From NCBI GenBank assembly GCA_020248915.1, contig JADCGP010000005.1:124001-188000 (forward strand): a stretch of 64,000 bases of DNA, in the 5' to 3' direction. The position numbers and the translations under genes were made by a program. Below are positions 24,167 through 34,374 of the stretch, one piece after another; positions within the stretch are counted from its first letter, which is position 1; each line of letters starts with the position of its first letter. Source of the DNA: Rubrivivax sp. (GTDB lineage: Bacteria; Pseudomonadota; Gammaproteobacteria; Burkholderiales; Burkholderiaceae_C). The notes under the pieces were generated by a model, which saw nothing but the letters and a program-made list of their open reading frames with translations, was not told the origin of the DNA and ran no database searches.

Positions 24167-25988
24167 CGGGGACCTTCGTGGCGGCCGCGGCCGCGGTCGC
24201 GGAGGAAGCCGGCGCGAGCGCGGCGAACTCGCGGTCGAGCCGCGCCTCGAGCTCGGCCAGACGCGGCAATTCGTCGTCGCCGATCTCCTCGCCCATGCGC
24301 TGCAGCGGCCGCAGGCAGGGCAGCGCCGCGATGCGCTCCGGGTGCACTCCGGCGCCCACGGCAGCCTCGGCACGATCGACGAAGCGCCCGACGAGCCGCA
24401 TCATCGCGGCCTGGCGCGCGGGGCTGCAGACGCGGTCCTTCGGCGCGAACGCGTTCTGGCGCAGGAAGGCCTCGTCGACGAGGCCGGCGGCCAGCAGCGT
24501 CAGCTGCTGGCGCACCGGCAGCGCGTCCTTGCCGATGATGCGGGCCATCCGCTCCAGCCGCGCCTGCTCGTCCAGCAGCGCCAGGAAGCGCGTGCGCAGC
24601 GCGAGCCACTCGGCGTTGCCGGCGCCGGCCCAGAACGGCGCGAAGCGGCGCGCGTCCTCGGCGTAGCTGGCCAGCGGGTGCACGGCCGGGTAGAAGCGCG
24701 CCTGCGCCCGGCGCACGTCGAGCGCCCAGTACGCGCGCACGAAGCGCTTGGTGTGGCTGGTCACCGGCTCGGCGAAGTCGCCCGAGGGCGGGCTGATCGC
24801 GCCGATCAGCGTCACCGACCCGGTGCGGCCCTCGAGCGTCTCGACCACGGCCGCCCGCTCGTAGAACTCGGCCAGCCGCGAGCTCAGGTAGGCCGGGTAG
24901 CCGCCTTCGCCGGGCAGCTCGCCGAAGCGGCCGGACACCTCGCGCAGCGCCTCGGCCCAGCGGCTCGTGCTGTCGGCCATCAGCGCGACCGCGAGCCCCT
25001 GGTCGCGGAAGTACTCGGCCACCGTCACGGCGCTGTAGATGCTGGCCTCGCGCGCGGCCACCGGCATGTTGCTCGTGTTGGCGATCACCACCGTGCGCTC
25101 CATCAGCGGCCGGCCGGTGCGCGGGTCGGACAGCTGCGGGAACTCCTCCAGCACCCCGGCCAGCTCGTTGCCGCGCTCGCCGCACCCGAGGTAGACGATC
25201 ACGTCCGCGCTGCAGCCCTTGGCCAGCGCCTCCAGCAGCACCGTCTTGCCGGTGCCGAACCCGCCCGGGATCGCCGCCTTGCCTCCCAGGGCCACCGGGA
25301 AAAGGCTGTCCAGCACGCGCTGCCCGGTCACCAGCGGCAGCGCGCCGTCGAGGCGCCGGCGCACCGGGCGCGGCGTGCGCACCGGCCACTCGTGCCCGAG
25401 GCCCAGCTGGTGCGCACGGCCGTCCGCGGCGCGCAGCACCAGCACCGTCTCGTCGTCGCTCGCCACGCCCTCGGCCACGACCCGCTCCACGACGCCTTCG
25501 ACGCCGGGCGGCACCAGCGCATGCTGCGGCGGGCCGTCGGCGGGGTCCGGCGCCGGCGGGCGCACCTCGGCAAAGCGTTGCCCCGGCCCCAGCCGCGCGC
25601 CCGCGGTCACCAGCGGCCGGACGGCGAAGCGCGCCGGCGCGGCGCGGCGCAGGCCCGGCGCCACCGCCCACGGCGGCCCGGCCAGAGGCGGCGACGCATC
25701 GAGCGCGAGCGGGCGCAGCAGGCCGTCGAAGATGTGGCCGAGCAGGCCCGGCCCGAGGCGGATCGCCAGCGGCAGGCCTTCTCCCGACACCTCGAGCCCG
25801 GGCCTCAGGCCGCTGGTGTCCTCGAACACCTGCACGACGATCTCCTCGCGGTCCAGCTGCACCACCTCGCCGAGCAGCGCCTGCGGCCCGACGCGCACGG
25901 CCTCGCGCAGTGCGAAGCAGCTGCCGTCGGCCGCGACGCGCGCCCGCAGCACCGGGCCGCTGGCGGCGCGGATCGTCGCCCGGTTCAT
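24150..25988 (-). CDS. atpA: V/A-type ATPase subunit A (catalytic)
   Basis: 612 residues, the A-subunit length, including the extra 'bulge' domain (about residues 115-200) that distinguishes A from F-type beta. The P-loop is P-G-G-F-G-T-G-K248-T, with Gly where most A subunits have Pro (GPFGSGKT). VIVYLGCGERGNELAGVLEEFPQL, IANTSNMPVAAREASIYSAVTVAEYFRDQG and DSTSRWAEALREVSGRFGELPGEGGYPAYL follow. Start ATG 25988 overlaps subunit E by 4 bp. Its type rules out the F-like Na+-ATPase seen in some Burkholderiales. Confidence 0.96.
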   Translation of the reverse strand: MNRATIRAASGPVLRARVAADGSCFALREAVRVGPQALLGEVVQLDREEIVVQVFEDTSGLRPGLEVSGEGLPLAIRLGPGLLGHIFDGLLRPLALDASPPLAGPPWAVAPGLRRAAPARFAVRPLVTAGARLGPGQRFAEVRPPAPDPADGPPQHALVPPGVEGVVERVVAEGVASDDETVLVLRAADGRAHQLGLGHEWPVRTPRPVRRRLDGALPLVTGQRVLDSLFPVALGGKAAIPGGFGTGKTVLLEALAKGCSADVIVYLGCGERGNELAGVLEEFPQLSDPRTGRPLMERTVVIANTSNMPVAAREASIYSAVTVAEYFRDQGLAVALMADSTSRWAEALREVSGRFGELPGEGGYPAYLSSRLAEFYERAAVVETLEGRTGSVTLIGAISPPSGDFAEPVTSHTKRFVRAYWALDVRRAQARFYPAVHPLASYAEDARRFAPFWAGAGNAEWLALRTRFLALLDEQARLERMARIIGKDALPVRQQLTLLAAGLVDEAFLRQNAFAPKDRVCSPARQAAMMRLVGRFVDRAEAAVGAGVHPERIAALPCLRPLQRMGEEIGDDELPRLAELEARLDREFAALAPASSATAAAAATKVPDAPDR

Positions 25989-26629
25989 GCGGCCTCCCCG
26001 GCGGCGGCCAGCAGCCGCGCCAGCCGCCCGCCGACCTCGTCGCGATCGGCCAGAAGGCCGTCGACGCTGGCGTCGACGACGACGCCAGCGGTGGCCAGTC
26101 GCAGGCCGGCCTGGAGCGACGCCAGCGGCATGCACCGAGGTGGCTGCCCGCTGGCTTCGGCGATGCGCTGCGCGAGCGCATGGACCTCGTCGCCGGTCCA
26201 GTCTGCCGGATGCTGCAGCTGCCACGCCGCGGCGCCCGCCGGCGACCCGGGCACGGTACGCGGCAGCACCGCCTGCGCGAGTGCGAACGCGTGCTCGACC
26301 CACGCCTGCCGCGCCGGCGCACGCTGCCAGCGGGCGTGCAGTTCGGCGCGCAGCGCCGGCCAGCCGAGCCCGAGCAGCGTCCCGGTGCGGCGCTGCGCGT
26401 GCGCGCGGCGCAGGGTCTGCCACTCGGCCTCGGCGGCCGCGAGGCGGGCGGCTGCCCGCTCGCGCTCGGCCGACAGCGCAGCGTGCACCCGCAGCCGCGC
26501 GTCGTGCCGCGCCTGCGCGAGCAACGCCGCGCTCTGGGCCTCGGCCGTGCCCGCGATGCGTTCGCACTGCGCGCGGCGGTCGGATTCGACGAGATCGAGC
26601 AGCGCCTGCGTGCGGGCGGCCAGACTCAT
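25985..26629 (-). CDS. atpE: V/A-type ATPase subunit E (peripheral stalk)
   Basis: 214 residues. The N-terminal half is a charged helix (QALLDLVESDRRAQCERIAGTAEAQSAALLAQARHDARLRVHAALSAERERAAARL) typical of E-subunit coiled coils. The C-terminal half is the globular domain ending DASVDGLLADRDEVGGRLARLL. Overlaps both neighbours by 4 bp (ATGA), so expression is tightly coupled. Sequence conservation is low; the call leans on operon position and architecture. Confidence 0.75.
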   Translation of the reverse strand: MSLAARTQALLDLVESDRRAQCERIAGTAEAQSAALLAQARHDARLRVHAALSAERERAAARLAAAEAEWQTLRRAHAQRRTGTLLGLGWPALRAELHARWQRAPARQAWVEHAFALAQAVLPRTVPGSPAGAAAWQLQHPADWTGDEVHALAQRIAEASGQPPRCMPLASLQAGLRLATAGVVVDASVDGLLADRDEVGGRLARLLAAAGEAA

Positions 26630-27072
26630 CGTTCCAACTCCAACAGCGCGCCGGCATCCAGCCCCAGCTGCGCGGCCACCCGCGCCGCCAGCGCCGGCAC
26701 GGCGACCTCGCCTTGCGTGTCGGGCACGACGACGACCAGCGGCTGGAGCGCTGCCAGCGCGGCCTGCAGGCGCCCGTTGTCCAGCCGCGCCGCCAGCGCG
26801 GCCGACAACAGCACCAGCGTCGCGGCCGGGGCGGCATGCGCGGGGGCTGCCGGCCCGGCCGCCGCTGCCCGCGTTCGTGCGCCGGCGAGCGCCTCTTCCA
26901 GCGCGGCAGCCTCCTGCCCCGGCGCCGGAACCAAGGTGTGCACGCCGGCCAGCCGCCAGCCGGCTGCCGCGACCTCGTCGCCCAGGTAGAGCACGGCGGC
27001 CGCGACGCCCGCCCTGCCATCGGAGCCCGGGGGCTGCGCGGCGCGGCGGGCGGGAGCGGCGGGTTCGCTCAT
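26626..27072 (-). CDS. atpF: V/A-type ATPase subunit F-like protein
   Basis: 148 residues. After an Ala/Pro-rich N-terminus it has VLYLGDEVAAAGWRLAGVHTLVP, then LVLLSAALAARL and LVVVVPDTQGEV, the pattern of the CheY-like F subunit (which starts with GDxxTxxGFRLAG). The rest is Ala-rich and diverged. It lies between K and E, the expected place for a central-stalk F subunit. Confidence 0.7.
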   Translation of the reverse strand: MSEPAAPARRAAQPPGSDGRAGVAAAVLYLGDEVAAAGWRLAGVHTLVPAPGQEAAALEEALAGARTRAAAAGPAAPAHAAPAATLVLLSAALAARLDNGRLQAALAALQPLVVVVPDTQGEVAVPALAARVAAQLGLDAGALLELER

Positions 27073-27088
27073 GGCGTGTGCGCGGCGC

Positions 27089-27439
27089 TCAGCCGAGCCG
27101 GTTGAGGATCAGGATCGACACGATCAGGCCGTAGATCGCGATCCCCTCGGCCAGCCCGACGAAGATCAGCAGCCGGCCGAAGAGCTCGGGCTTCTCGGCC
27201 AGGGCACCGATGGCCGCGGTGCCGACCCTTGCCACGGCGAACCCCGCGCCCAGTGCGGCCAGCGCGGTCGACGCCGCGGCCGCGACGAGGCCCCAGGTCA
27301 AGGCGTCGGCGCCGGCTGCCGCCGGTGCGGCCGCCGCAGCTGCGGCGGGGAGGCTTCCCGCCAGCAGTGCGGTGGCCGTGGCAGCCACGAACAGCGACAG
27401 CGCGACCAGCGCGGCTGTGAAGCTCCGGGTGGGACTCAT
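27089..27439 (-). CDS. atpK: V/A-type ATPase subunit K (proteolipid c ring)
   Basis: 116 residues. Residues 46-116 form one two-helix hairpin (LTWGLVAAAASTALAALGAGFAVARVGTAAIGAL; then LLIFVGLAEGIAIYGLIVSILIL) with the ion-binding carboxylate E98. Before it is an unusual hydrophobic leader and Ala/Pro linker (residues 1-45) that looks like a signal peptide or a third helix. Whether it couples H+ or Na+ cannot be read safely. The ribosome site AGGAG is inside the end of atpI, whose TAG directly abuts this ATG. Confidence 0.88.
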   Translation of the reverse strand: MSPTRSFTAALVALSLFVAATATALLAGSLPAAAAAAAPAAAGADALTWGLVAAAASTALAALGAGFAVARVGTAAIGALAEKPELFGRLLIFVGLAEGIAIYGLIVSILILNRLG

Positions 27440-29275
27440 CTAGCTCTCCTGCAGCGGGGAAGGCGGGGCGGGCAGGGGCCGGAAGACCCGGCCCTGGGCC
27501 TCGAGGAAGCGGGCGAAGAACTCGAACAGCACGAGCCGCGTGGTCTGGATCGACACCACGAGGCCCTCGAGGGCGATGACGACCGCGTTGCCGAGCACCA
27601 GCACGAGGACCGCGGCCAGCGGGTGGCCGGCGGCGGCGGCCAGCGCCGCGATGGCGGCCGACAGGCCCGCGTGCGCCAGCGCGAACGCCCCGACGCGCGC
27701 GAACGACAGCGTGTGCATCAGCAGCTGCAGCAGGCGCTCGAGAAGTTCGCCGGCGGCGGTCAGCCCGGCGCGTGCACTGCGCGCGCTCCAGCCGCGTCCG
27801 AGGCAGAACCAGGCCACGCCGGCACCGGCCGCGCCCAGTGCGCCCGTCCGGTGTCCGGCCTGCATCAGCGGGAAGGCCAGCAGGGCCATGTAGCAGGCCA
27901 CGAGGCCGGCATCGGCCGTGAGCCAGTGTCCCAGTTCCCCTCGCCAGCGGGCGCCGAGGGCGGACAGCGCGAGCCCGGCCAGCAGCAGCAGCGCACCGGC
28001 GACGAGGGGCGCGGCCAGCACCGCGAGCGGTGCGTCCAGCGGCGCGACCCACCATGGCGTCATCAGGTGCAGTCCGAACACGCTGCCGAACACGAAGCCG
28101 AACAGCGCGGCAGACAGGCCGCCCGCGATGAACAGGCGGGCGAGGGCGAAGCGGTGCCGCAGCACGAAGCCGGCCGCCGCGATCACGAGTCCCTGCCCGA
28201 CGTCGCCGAACATGTAGCCGAACATCAGCGGCACCGCGACCGCGAGCAGCCGGCTCGGGTCGGCCTCGTCGCCCGAGGGCATCCCGAGCGCGCGCGGGAA
28301 GATCTCGAACGGCCGCGCCCAGGCAGGGTTGGCCAGCAGCAGCGGCGCGCGCGCGCCGGACGGCGGTGCCGGGTGGCGCAGCAGCGCGCGTGCGCCGCTC
28401 CCCTCGACCGCCTCCTCCAGCACGCGCGGTGTCGTGGCCGACCAGCCCGTGATCCAGCACAGCAGCCGCCCGGTCTCCAGGCCGCGCACGTTGTCCAGCG
28501 CCCACTGCAGGCGCCGCGTGTCGGCCAGCGCCCGGTGCAGCCCGTGCCGGCGATGCAGCGCCTCGAGCGCCTGCCGCAGCTCCGCGGCCTGTCGCTGCAG
28601 CGCGGCGCGGCGCGCGCCGGCGGCGGCGTGGTTGGCGCAAGGGCTGGCCGCCAGCCAGCCCGGCGCCGCGTGCCAGCCACCCTGCGCTGCCAGCACCTGC
28701 GCCTCGATGGCCGCCAGCGCTGCCTCGGTGCCCACCGCCAGCACCGCCGAGGCGTCGTCGCACGCCAGCATACGCACGAGGGCGGCGCCGCCTGCCGGCG
28801 GCTGCGACGCCGCCGGCAGCAGCCCGAGACGGACCTGCAGGTGCGGCCCGGCCGCGGCCAGCGCGTCGGCGCCCAGCGGCGTACCGGGCAGGGCGTCGAA
28901 CACGCGCCGCCAGGCATCGACCTGGGCCAGCTCGGCCGCCCCGTCCTGCAGCGCACGGATCAGCGGCTCGGCCTCGGCCGCCCAGCGCTCGAGCGCCGCA
29001 AGGGCACGACCGAGCGCCTGGACCGGCGGCTCGGGCACGCGCGAGGGCACGAGGCCTTCGCGCGGCCAGTAGGCGGCGTGGCGCCGGTAGAGCTCGGCGT
29101 AGCGAGCCAGCAGCGGTGGCAGGTCGGCAAAGGCCGCCGGGAGCGCCGCGCCGCGGCGTGCCTCGAGCTCGACCGCACCGGTGGACGCCAGCGCGGTCAG
29201 CGCGAGCGTCGTGTCGTCGCGGGCCACCAGCAGCTCGAACCAGCGTGCCGGGCGCGGTCGCATCGGGGTGCTCAC
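27440..29275 (-). CDS. atpI: V/A-type ATPase subunit I (a subunit, membrane stator)
   Basis: 611 residues. The N-terminal ~320 residues form the cytoplasmic arm. The C-terminal membrane half has about eight segments, beginning PLMFGYMFGDVGQGLVIAAAGF. The channel arginine is in LMHTLSFARVGAFALAHAGL, and the last helix VSIQTTRLVLFEFFARFLEAQGRVFRPL is the family ending. GTG 29275 overlaps the preceding gene by 4 bp; an ATG four codons later is the alternative. Confidence 0.92.
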   Translation of the reverse strand: MSTPMRPRPARWFELLVARDDTTLALTALASTGAVELEARRGAALPAAFADLPPLLARYAELYRRHAAYWPREGLVPSRVPEPPVQALGRALAALERWAAEAEPLIRALQDGAAELAQVDAWRRVFDALPGTPLGADALAAAGPHLQVRLGLLPAASQPPAGGAALVRMLACDDASAVLAVGTEAALAAIEAQVLAAQGGWHAAPGWLAASPCANHAAAGARRAALQRQAAELRQALEALHRRHGLHRALADTRRLQWALDNVRGLETGRLLCWITGWSATTPRVLEEAVEGSGARALLRHPAPPSGARAPLLLANPAWARPFEIFPRALGMPSGDEADPSRLLAVAVPLMFGYMFGDVGQGLVIAAAGFVLRHRFALARLFIAGGLSAALFGFVFGSVFGLHLMTPWWVAPLDAPLAVLAAPLVAGALLLLAGLALSALGARWRGELGHWLTADAGLVACYMALLAFPLMQAGHRTGALGAAGAGVAWFCLGRGWSARSARAGLTAAGELLERLLQLLMHTLSFARVGAFALAHAGLSAAIAALAAAAGHPLAAVLVLVLGNAVVIALEGLVVSIQTTRLVLFEFFARFLEAQGRVFRPLPAPPSPLQES

Positions 29276-30054
29276 GCGGCGGCCTCCGCCATCGGCCGCG
29301 CGTGTGCGCTGCCGGCGGCCGGTGCACGTCGCGGCAGGGCCGCGCGCACCATGAGCTCGCCGCGCAGCCGCAGCAGTTCGAGGGCCAGCAGCCCGAGGTG
29401 ACAGAACGCGGCAGCGGGCCGCAGTGCGGTTCGGCGCCATGCGCGCACCAGAGCGGCCTGCAGCACGCCTCGCAACTCGGCCGTGTCGGCGCCGTCCGAG
29501 GCGAGGGCGTCGAGGTGACGCCGGAGCAGATCGCCGACCACCGCCTCGACCTCGGCGCGGCCGGCTCCGGGCGGGGCCAGCCGGTGCCACTCCGCGGCCC
29601 AGCCTCGCAAGGCGGCCGACTCCGGCAGCGTCGGCAGAGCGCCCCGCGCGGCGACGGCCAGCGCGAGCAGGGGTTCCAGGTCGTCGGCATCGGCGCGATC
29701 CAGCCATTGCGGCGCCGGTTCGCCGGTGGCCAGCTGCTCGACCAGGGCGAGGTCGGGGAGCCAGCTGCACCAGCGCAACGCCGGCTGCCAGGCCGCAGGC
29801 ATCCAGCGCGCGACTTCCTCGGCGCGCTCGCGCCAGCGTCTGCGCAGCGTGGCCTCGATCGCGTGCGGGCCGGTCGCGGGCGTCAGGCCCTCCACCCAAG
29901 ACGCGAGGGCGGGCTCCGACTGTGCCAGACCGAGCACGGCCGCCAGACCGCGCGTGCCCTCGATGCGCCGCCAGGTCGCGTCGGCCGCGCGTGCCCCCCA
30001 GCGCGCGCCGATGCGGGCCTGCGCGTAGGCGAGGCTGCCGGCCGCGCCGGTCAT
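29272..30054 (-). CDS. atpC: V/A-type ATPase subunit C-like protein
   Basis: 260 residues, shorter than the usual 320-370 of subunit C. It begins [14 protein letters not shown] (C subunits usually begin YAYLNARVRA), then blocks of helical, Ala/Leu/Arg-rich sequence. Position between the G-like gene and atpI, with 4-bp overlaps on both sides, fits the socket subunit that links rotor to the c ring. Weak similarity means the call is largely contextual. Confidence 0.65.
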   Translation of the reverse strand: MTGAAGSLAYAQARIGARWGARAADATWRRIEGTRGLAAVLGLAQSEPALASWVEGLTPATGPHAIEATLRRRWRERAEEVARWMPAAWQPALRWCSWLPDLALVEQLATGEPAPQWLDRADADDLEPLLALAVAARGALPTLPESAALRGWAAEWHRLAPPGAGRAEVEAVVGDLLRRHLDALASDGADTAELRGVLQAALVRAWRRTALRPAAAFCHLGLLALELLRLRGELMVRAALPRRAPAAGSAHARPMAEAAA

Positions 30055-30494
30055 CGCGGCTCCTCGGCCGAGGCCGCGCCCGTCAGGTCGGCCGCCAGCC
30101 GGCGTACGGCCTCGTGCAGCCGAGCGCGCGCGGCGGCGTCGGGTTCCTCGTGCGCGGGCAGAGACTGCGCACGCTGCCGAAGTTCGAGCAGTCGCTGCTG
30201 CACGCGCCGCTCCAGGCGCTCCTGCACGCCGGCCACCCGGGCGCGCGCGCGCTCGTCGATGCGGCGCGCGTCGGCGCGCGCACACTCGCGCGCCAGGTCG
30301 GCGGCACGCAGCGCGGCGTCGACCGCCACTGCGGCCGCGCGCTCGGCCCGCAGCACCGCCGCGATTGCCGCGTCGATGGCTTCGGCGTCCACAGCGGCCT
30401 CGGCACCTTCGGCTGCCACTGCCAGGTCCGCGGCGTCGGCAGGCGGCACTGGCGCGGCCGCTCGCATTGGCTCACCCGACATCGAATCGCTCAC
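30051..30494 (-). CDS. V/A-type ATPase peripheral-stalk subunit G/H-like protein
   Basis: 147 residues, almost wholly helical: an acidic Ala-rich N-terminus, then [65 protein letters not shown], a coiled coil of the kind that pairs with subunit E. First gene of the operon. I chose GTG 30494 (AGGGG six bases upstream); TTG 30500 or ATG 30482 are possible. An FNR-type box lies about 82 bp upstream. Confidence 0.62.
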   Translation of the reverse strand: MSDSMSGEPMRAAAPVPPADAADLAVAAEGAEAAVDAEAIDAAIAAVLRAERAAAVAVDAALRAADLARECARADARRIDERARARVAGVQERLERRVQQRLLELRQRAQSLPAHEEPDAAARARLHEAVRRLAADLTGAASAEEPR

Positions 30495-30569
30495 GGTCAA
30501 CCCCTGCCCGGCACCATGCCGGCCGGTGTCTTGCCGCTCCTAGCGTGCGCGAGCGGCGCAGCCGAAAGG

Positions 30570-30583
30570 TTGACTGTCATCAA
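30570..30583. promoter_or_regulatory. FNR-type box between the ATPase and hydrogenase operons
   Basis: TTGACTGTCATCAA, a 4-bp-spaced dyad with arms TTGAC/ATCAA, matching the FNR box with one arm exact. It is centred 82 bp from the ATPase start (minus) and 115 bp from hupS (plus). No clear -10 element at the class II distance was found on either side, so direction is not settled; it could serve both operons. Confidence 0.6.
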
Positions 30584-30691
30584 TGCGGCGCCGGGTACGG
30601 GCGCGCCCAATGCGAACCGTCGCCGGCAGCCGGGCGCGTCGCGACCGCACCCGGAGCCCCGCATCCGAGCCGAGGAGTCGAGGAGAGACCC

Positions 30692-31792
30692 ATGTTCGAG
30701 ACCTACTACGAACTGATGCGGCGCCAGGGGATCTCGCGCCGAAGCTTCGTCAAGTTCTGCAGCCTGACGGCGGCGTCGATGGGCCTGGGCGAGGCGGGGG
30801 CGCAGCAGATGCAGCAGGCGATGCAGACGAAGCCGCGGCTCCCGGTGATCTGGCTGCACGGCCTGGAGTGCACCTGCTGCAGCGAGAGCTTCATCCGCAG
30901 CTCGCACCCGCTGGCCAAGGACGCGGTGCTGTCGATGATCTCGCTCGACTACAGCGACACGCTGATGGCCGCCGCCGGCCACCAGGCCGAGCAGGCCCTC
31001 GAGGACACGATCAAGAAGTACAAGGGCAACTACATCCTGGCGGTCGAGGGCAACCCGCCGCTGGCCGACGACGGCATCTACTGCATCCCCGGCGGCAGGC
31101 CCTTCGTCGAGAAGCTGCGCCACGCGGCCAAGGACTGCAAGGCCATCGTCAGCTGGGGATCGTGCGCCAGCTGGGGTTGCGTGCAGGCTGCCAAGCCCAA
31201 CCCGACGCGCGCCACGCCGGTGCACAAGGTCATCACCGACAAGCCGATCATCAAGGTGCCGGGATGCCCGCCGATCGCCGAGGTCATGACGGGCGTCGTG
31301 ACCTACATCCTGACCTTCGACCGGCTGCCCGAGCTCGACGCGCAGGGCCGGCCGAAGATGTTCTACAGCCAGCGCGTGCACGACAAGTGCTACCGGCGGC
31401 CGCACTTCGACGCCGGGCAGTTCGTGGAGAACTTCGACGACGCCGGCGCGAAGCAGGGCTTCTGCCTCTACAAGGTGGGCTGCAAGGGGCCGACGACCTA
31501 CAACGCCTGCTCGGCCACGCGCTGGAACGAGGGGCTGAGCTTCCCGATCCAGAGCGGCCACGGCTGCATCGGCTGTTCCGAGGACGACTTCTGGGACAAG
31601 GGCGGCTTCTACAACCACCTGACGACGCTGCAGGTGCCCGGCATCGCCGGTGCCGAGGGCACGGCCGATCGCCTCGGCCTGGCCGCGGCCGTCGGCGCGG
31701 GCGCGGCGATCGCGGCGCACGCGGCCGTGAGCGCGATCAAGCAGGCGCGCAGCAAGGGCGCCAACGACAAGGTCAGCGAAGTCGAGCGCTGA
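30692..31792 (+). CDS. hupS: Membrane-bound [NiFe] hydrogenase small subunit, O2-tolerant (group 1d) type
   Basis: 366 residues. The Tat signal is SRRSFVKFC in a leader of about 43 residues. Proximal-cluster cysteines are C60, C62, C63, C158, C163 and C192. Subtracting 43 gives 17, 19, 20, 115, 120 and 149, the exact set of the Ralstonia-type O2-tolerant enzyme, including the two supernumerary cysteines (19 and 120) that bind a [4Fe-3S] cluster. [15 protein letters not shown] and [16 protein letters not shown] bind the distal and medial clusters. A C-terminal hydrophobic helix (about 325-350) anchors it on the periplasmic side. GAGGAGAG precedes the ATG. Confidence 0.96.
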   Translation: MFETYYELMRRQGISRRSFVKFCSLTAASMGLGEAGAQQMQQAMQTKPRLPVIWLHGLECTCCSESFIRSSHPLAKDAVLSMISLDYSDTLMAAAGHQAEQALEDTIKKYKGNYILAVEGNPPLADDGIYCIPGGRPFVEKLRHAAKDCKAIVSWGSCASWGCVQAAKPNPTRATPVHKVITDKPIIKVPGCPPIAEVMTGVVTYILTFDRLPELDAQGRPKMFYSQRVHDKCYRRPHFDAGQFVENFDDAGAKQGFCLYKVGCKGPTTYNACSATRWNEGLSFPIQSGHGCIGCSEDDFWDKGGFYNHLTTLQVPGIAGAEGTADRLGLAAAVGAGAAIAAHAAVSAIKQARSKGANDKVSEVER

Positions 31793-31828
31793 GCGCACGC
31801 CGGACCGGACAGGAACGAGGAGCACACC

Positions 31829-33619
<1,791 letters not shown>

Positions 33620-33644
33620 GCGGCACGACCGACAGGAGACGACG

Positions 33645-34355
33645 ATGCAAGTCGAACGCTGGACCGGCCGCGTCATCGCGGGCCCGCTGGAGCCGGTCTA
33701 CGTCTACGAGGCGCCGGTCCGGCTGTGGCACTGGGTCACCGTGCTGTGCTTCGCGGTGCTGGGCGTCACCGGCTACCTCATCGGGTCGCCCCCGCCGGCC
33801 ATCGGCGGCGAGGCGACCGCCAGCTTCCTGTTCGGCTGGATCCGGATGATCCATTTCGTGGCCGGCTTCCTGTTGGCCGTGGCCTTCGCCGTGCGCCTGT
33901 ATTGGGTCTTCGTAGGCAACCATCACGCGCGGGGCATCTTCGTGCCGCCGGTGTGGAGCCCGGCCTACTGGCGCGGCATGTTCTCCCAGGCAGCCTACTA
34001 CCTGTTCCTGCGCAAGGAGTCCGACCGCTGGATCGGGCACAACCCGCTGGCGCAGACGGCGATGTTCTTCATGTTCACGCTCGGCACGCTGGTGCTGATC
34101 GTCACCGGCCTGGGCCTGTACGCGCAGGGCTACGGCTGGGGCAGCACATGGATGAACCTGTTCGGCTGGGTCACGTCGCTGCTCGGATCGCCGCAGGCGG
34201 TGCGCACCGTGCACCACGTGGCGATGTGGTACGTGCTGGTCTTCGCGATCATCCACGTCTACATGGCATTCCGCGAGGACATCATGGGCCCGAGTGCGGT
34301 CGTCGGGACGATGGTCAACGGCATCCGGATGTGGAAGCGCGAGCCGCGCCGCTGA
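33645..34355 (+). CDS. hupC: Hydrogenase b-type cytochrome subunit
   Basis: 236 residues, four to five membrane helices (VTVLCFAVLGVTGYLI; MIHFVAGFLLAVAFAVRLYWVF; TAMFFMFTLGTLVLIVTGLGLY; VHHVAMWYVLVFAIIHVYMAF). Histidines in RLWHW, MIHF, VHHVAMW and IIHVYM fit the two hemes of Ni/Fe-hydrogenase cytochrome b. It anchors HupSL and passes electrons to quinone. Last gene of hupSLC; 18 bp later the convergent radical SAM gene ends. Confidence 0.93.
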   Translation: MQVERWTGRVIAGPLEPVYVYEAPVRLWHWVTVLCFAVLGVTGYLIGSPPPAIGGEATASFLFGWIRMIHFVAGFLLAVAFAVRLYWVFVGNHHARGIFVPPVWSPAYWRGMFSQAAYYLFLRKESDRWIGHNPLAQTAMFFMFTLGTLVLIVTGLGLYAQGYGWGSTWMNLFGWVTSLLGSPQAVRTVHHVAMWYVLVFAIIHVYMAFREDIMGPSAVVGTMVNGIRMWKREPRR

Positions 34356-34374
34356 GCGCGGCCCTATCGCCTCT

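Noticed and set aside
20826..30494. ATPase cluster as an F-like Na+-translocating N-ATPase
   Set aside because: The catalytic chain is 612 residues with the A-type bulge domain, and I, D, E and two-helix K subunits are V/A type; no F-type alpha, beta, gamma or AtpR/AtpQ is present.
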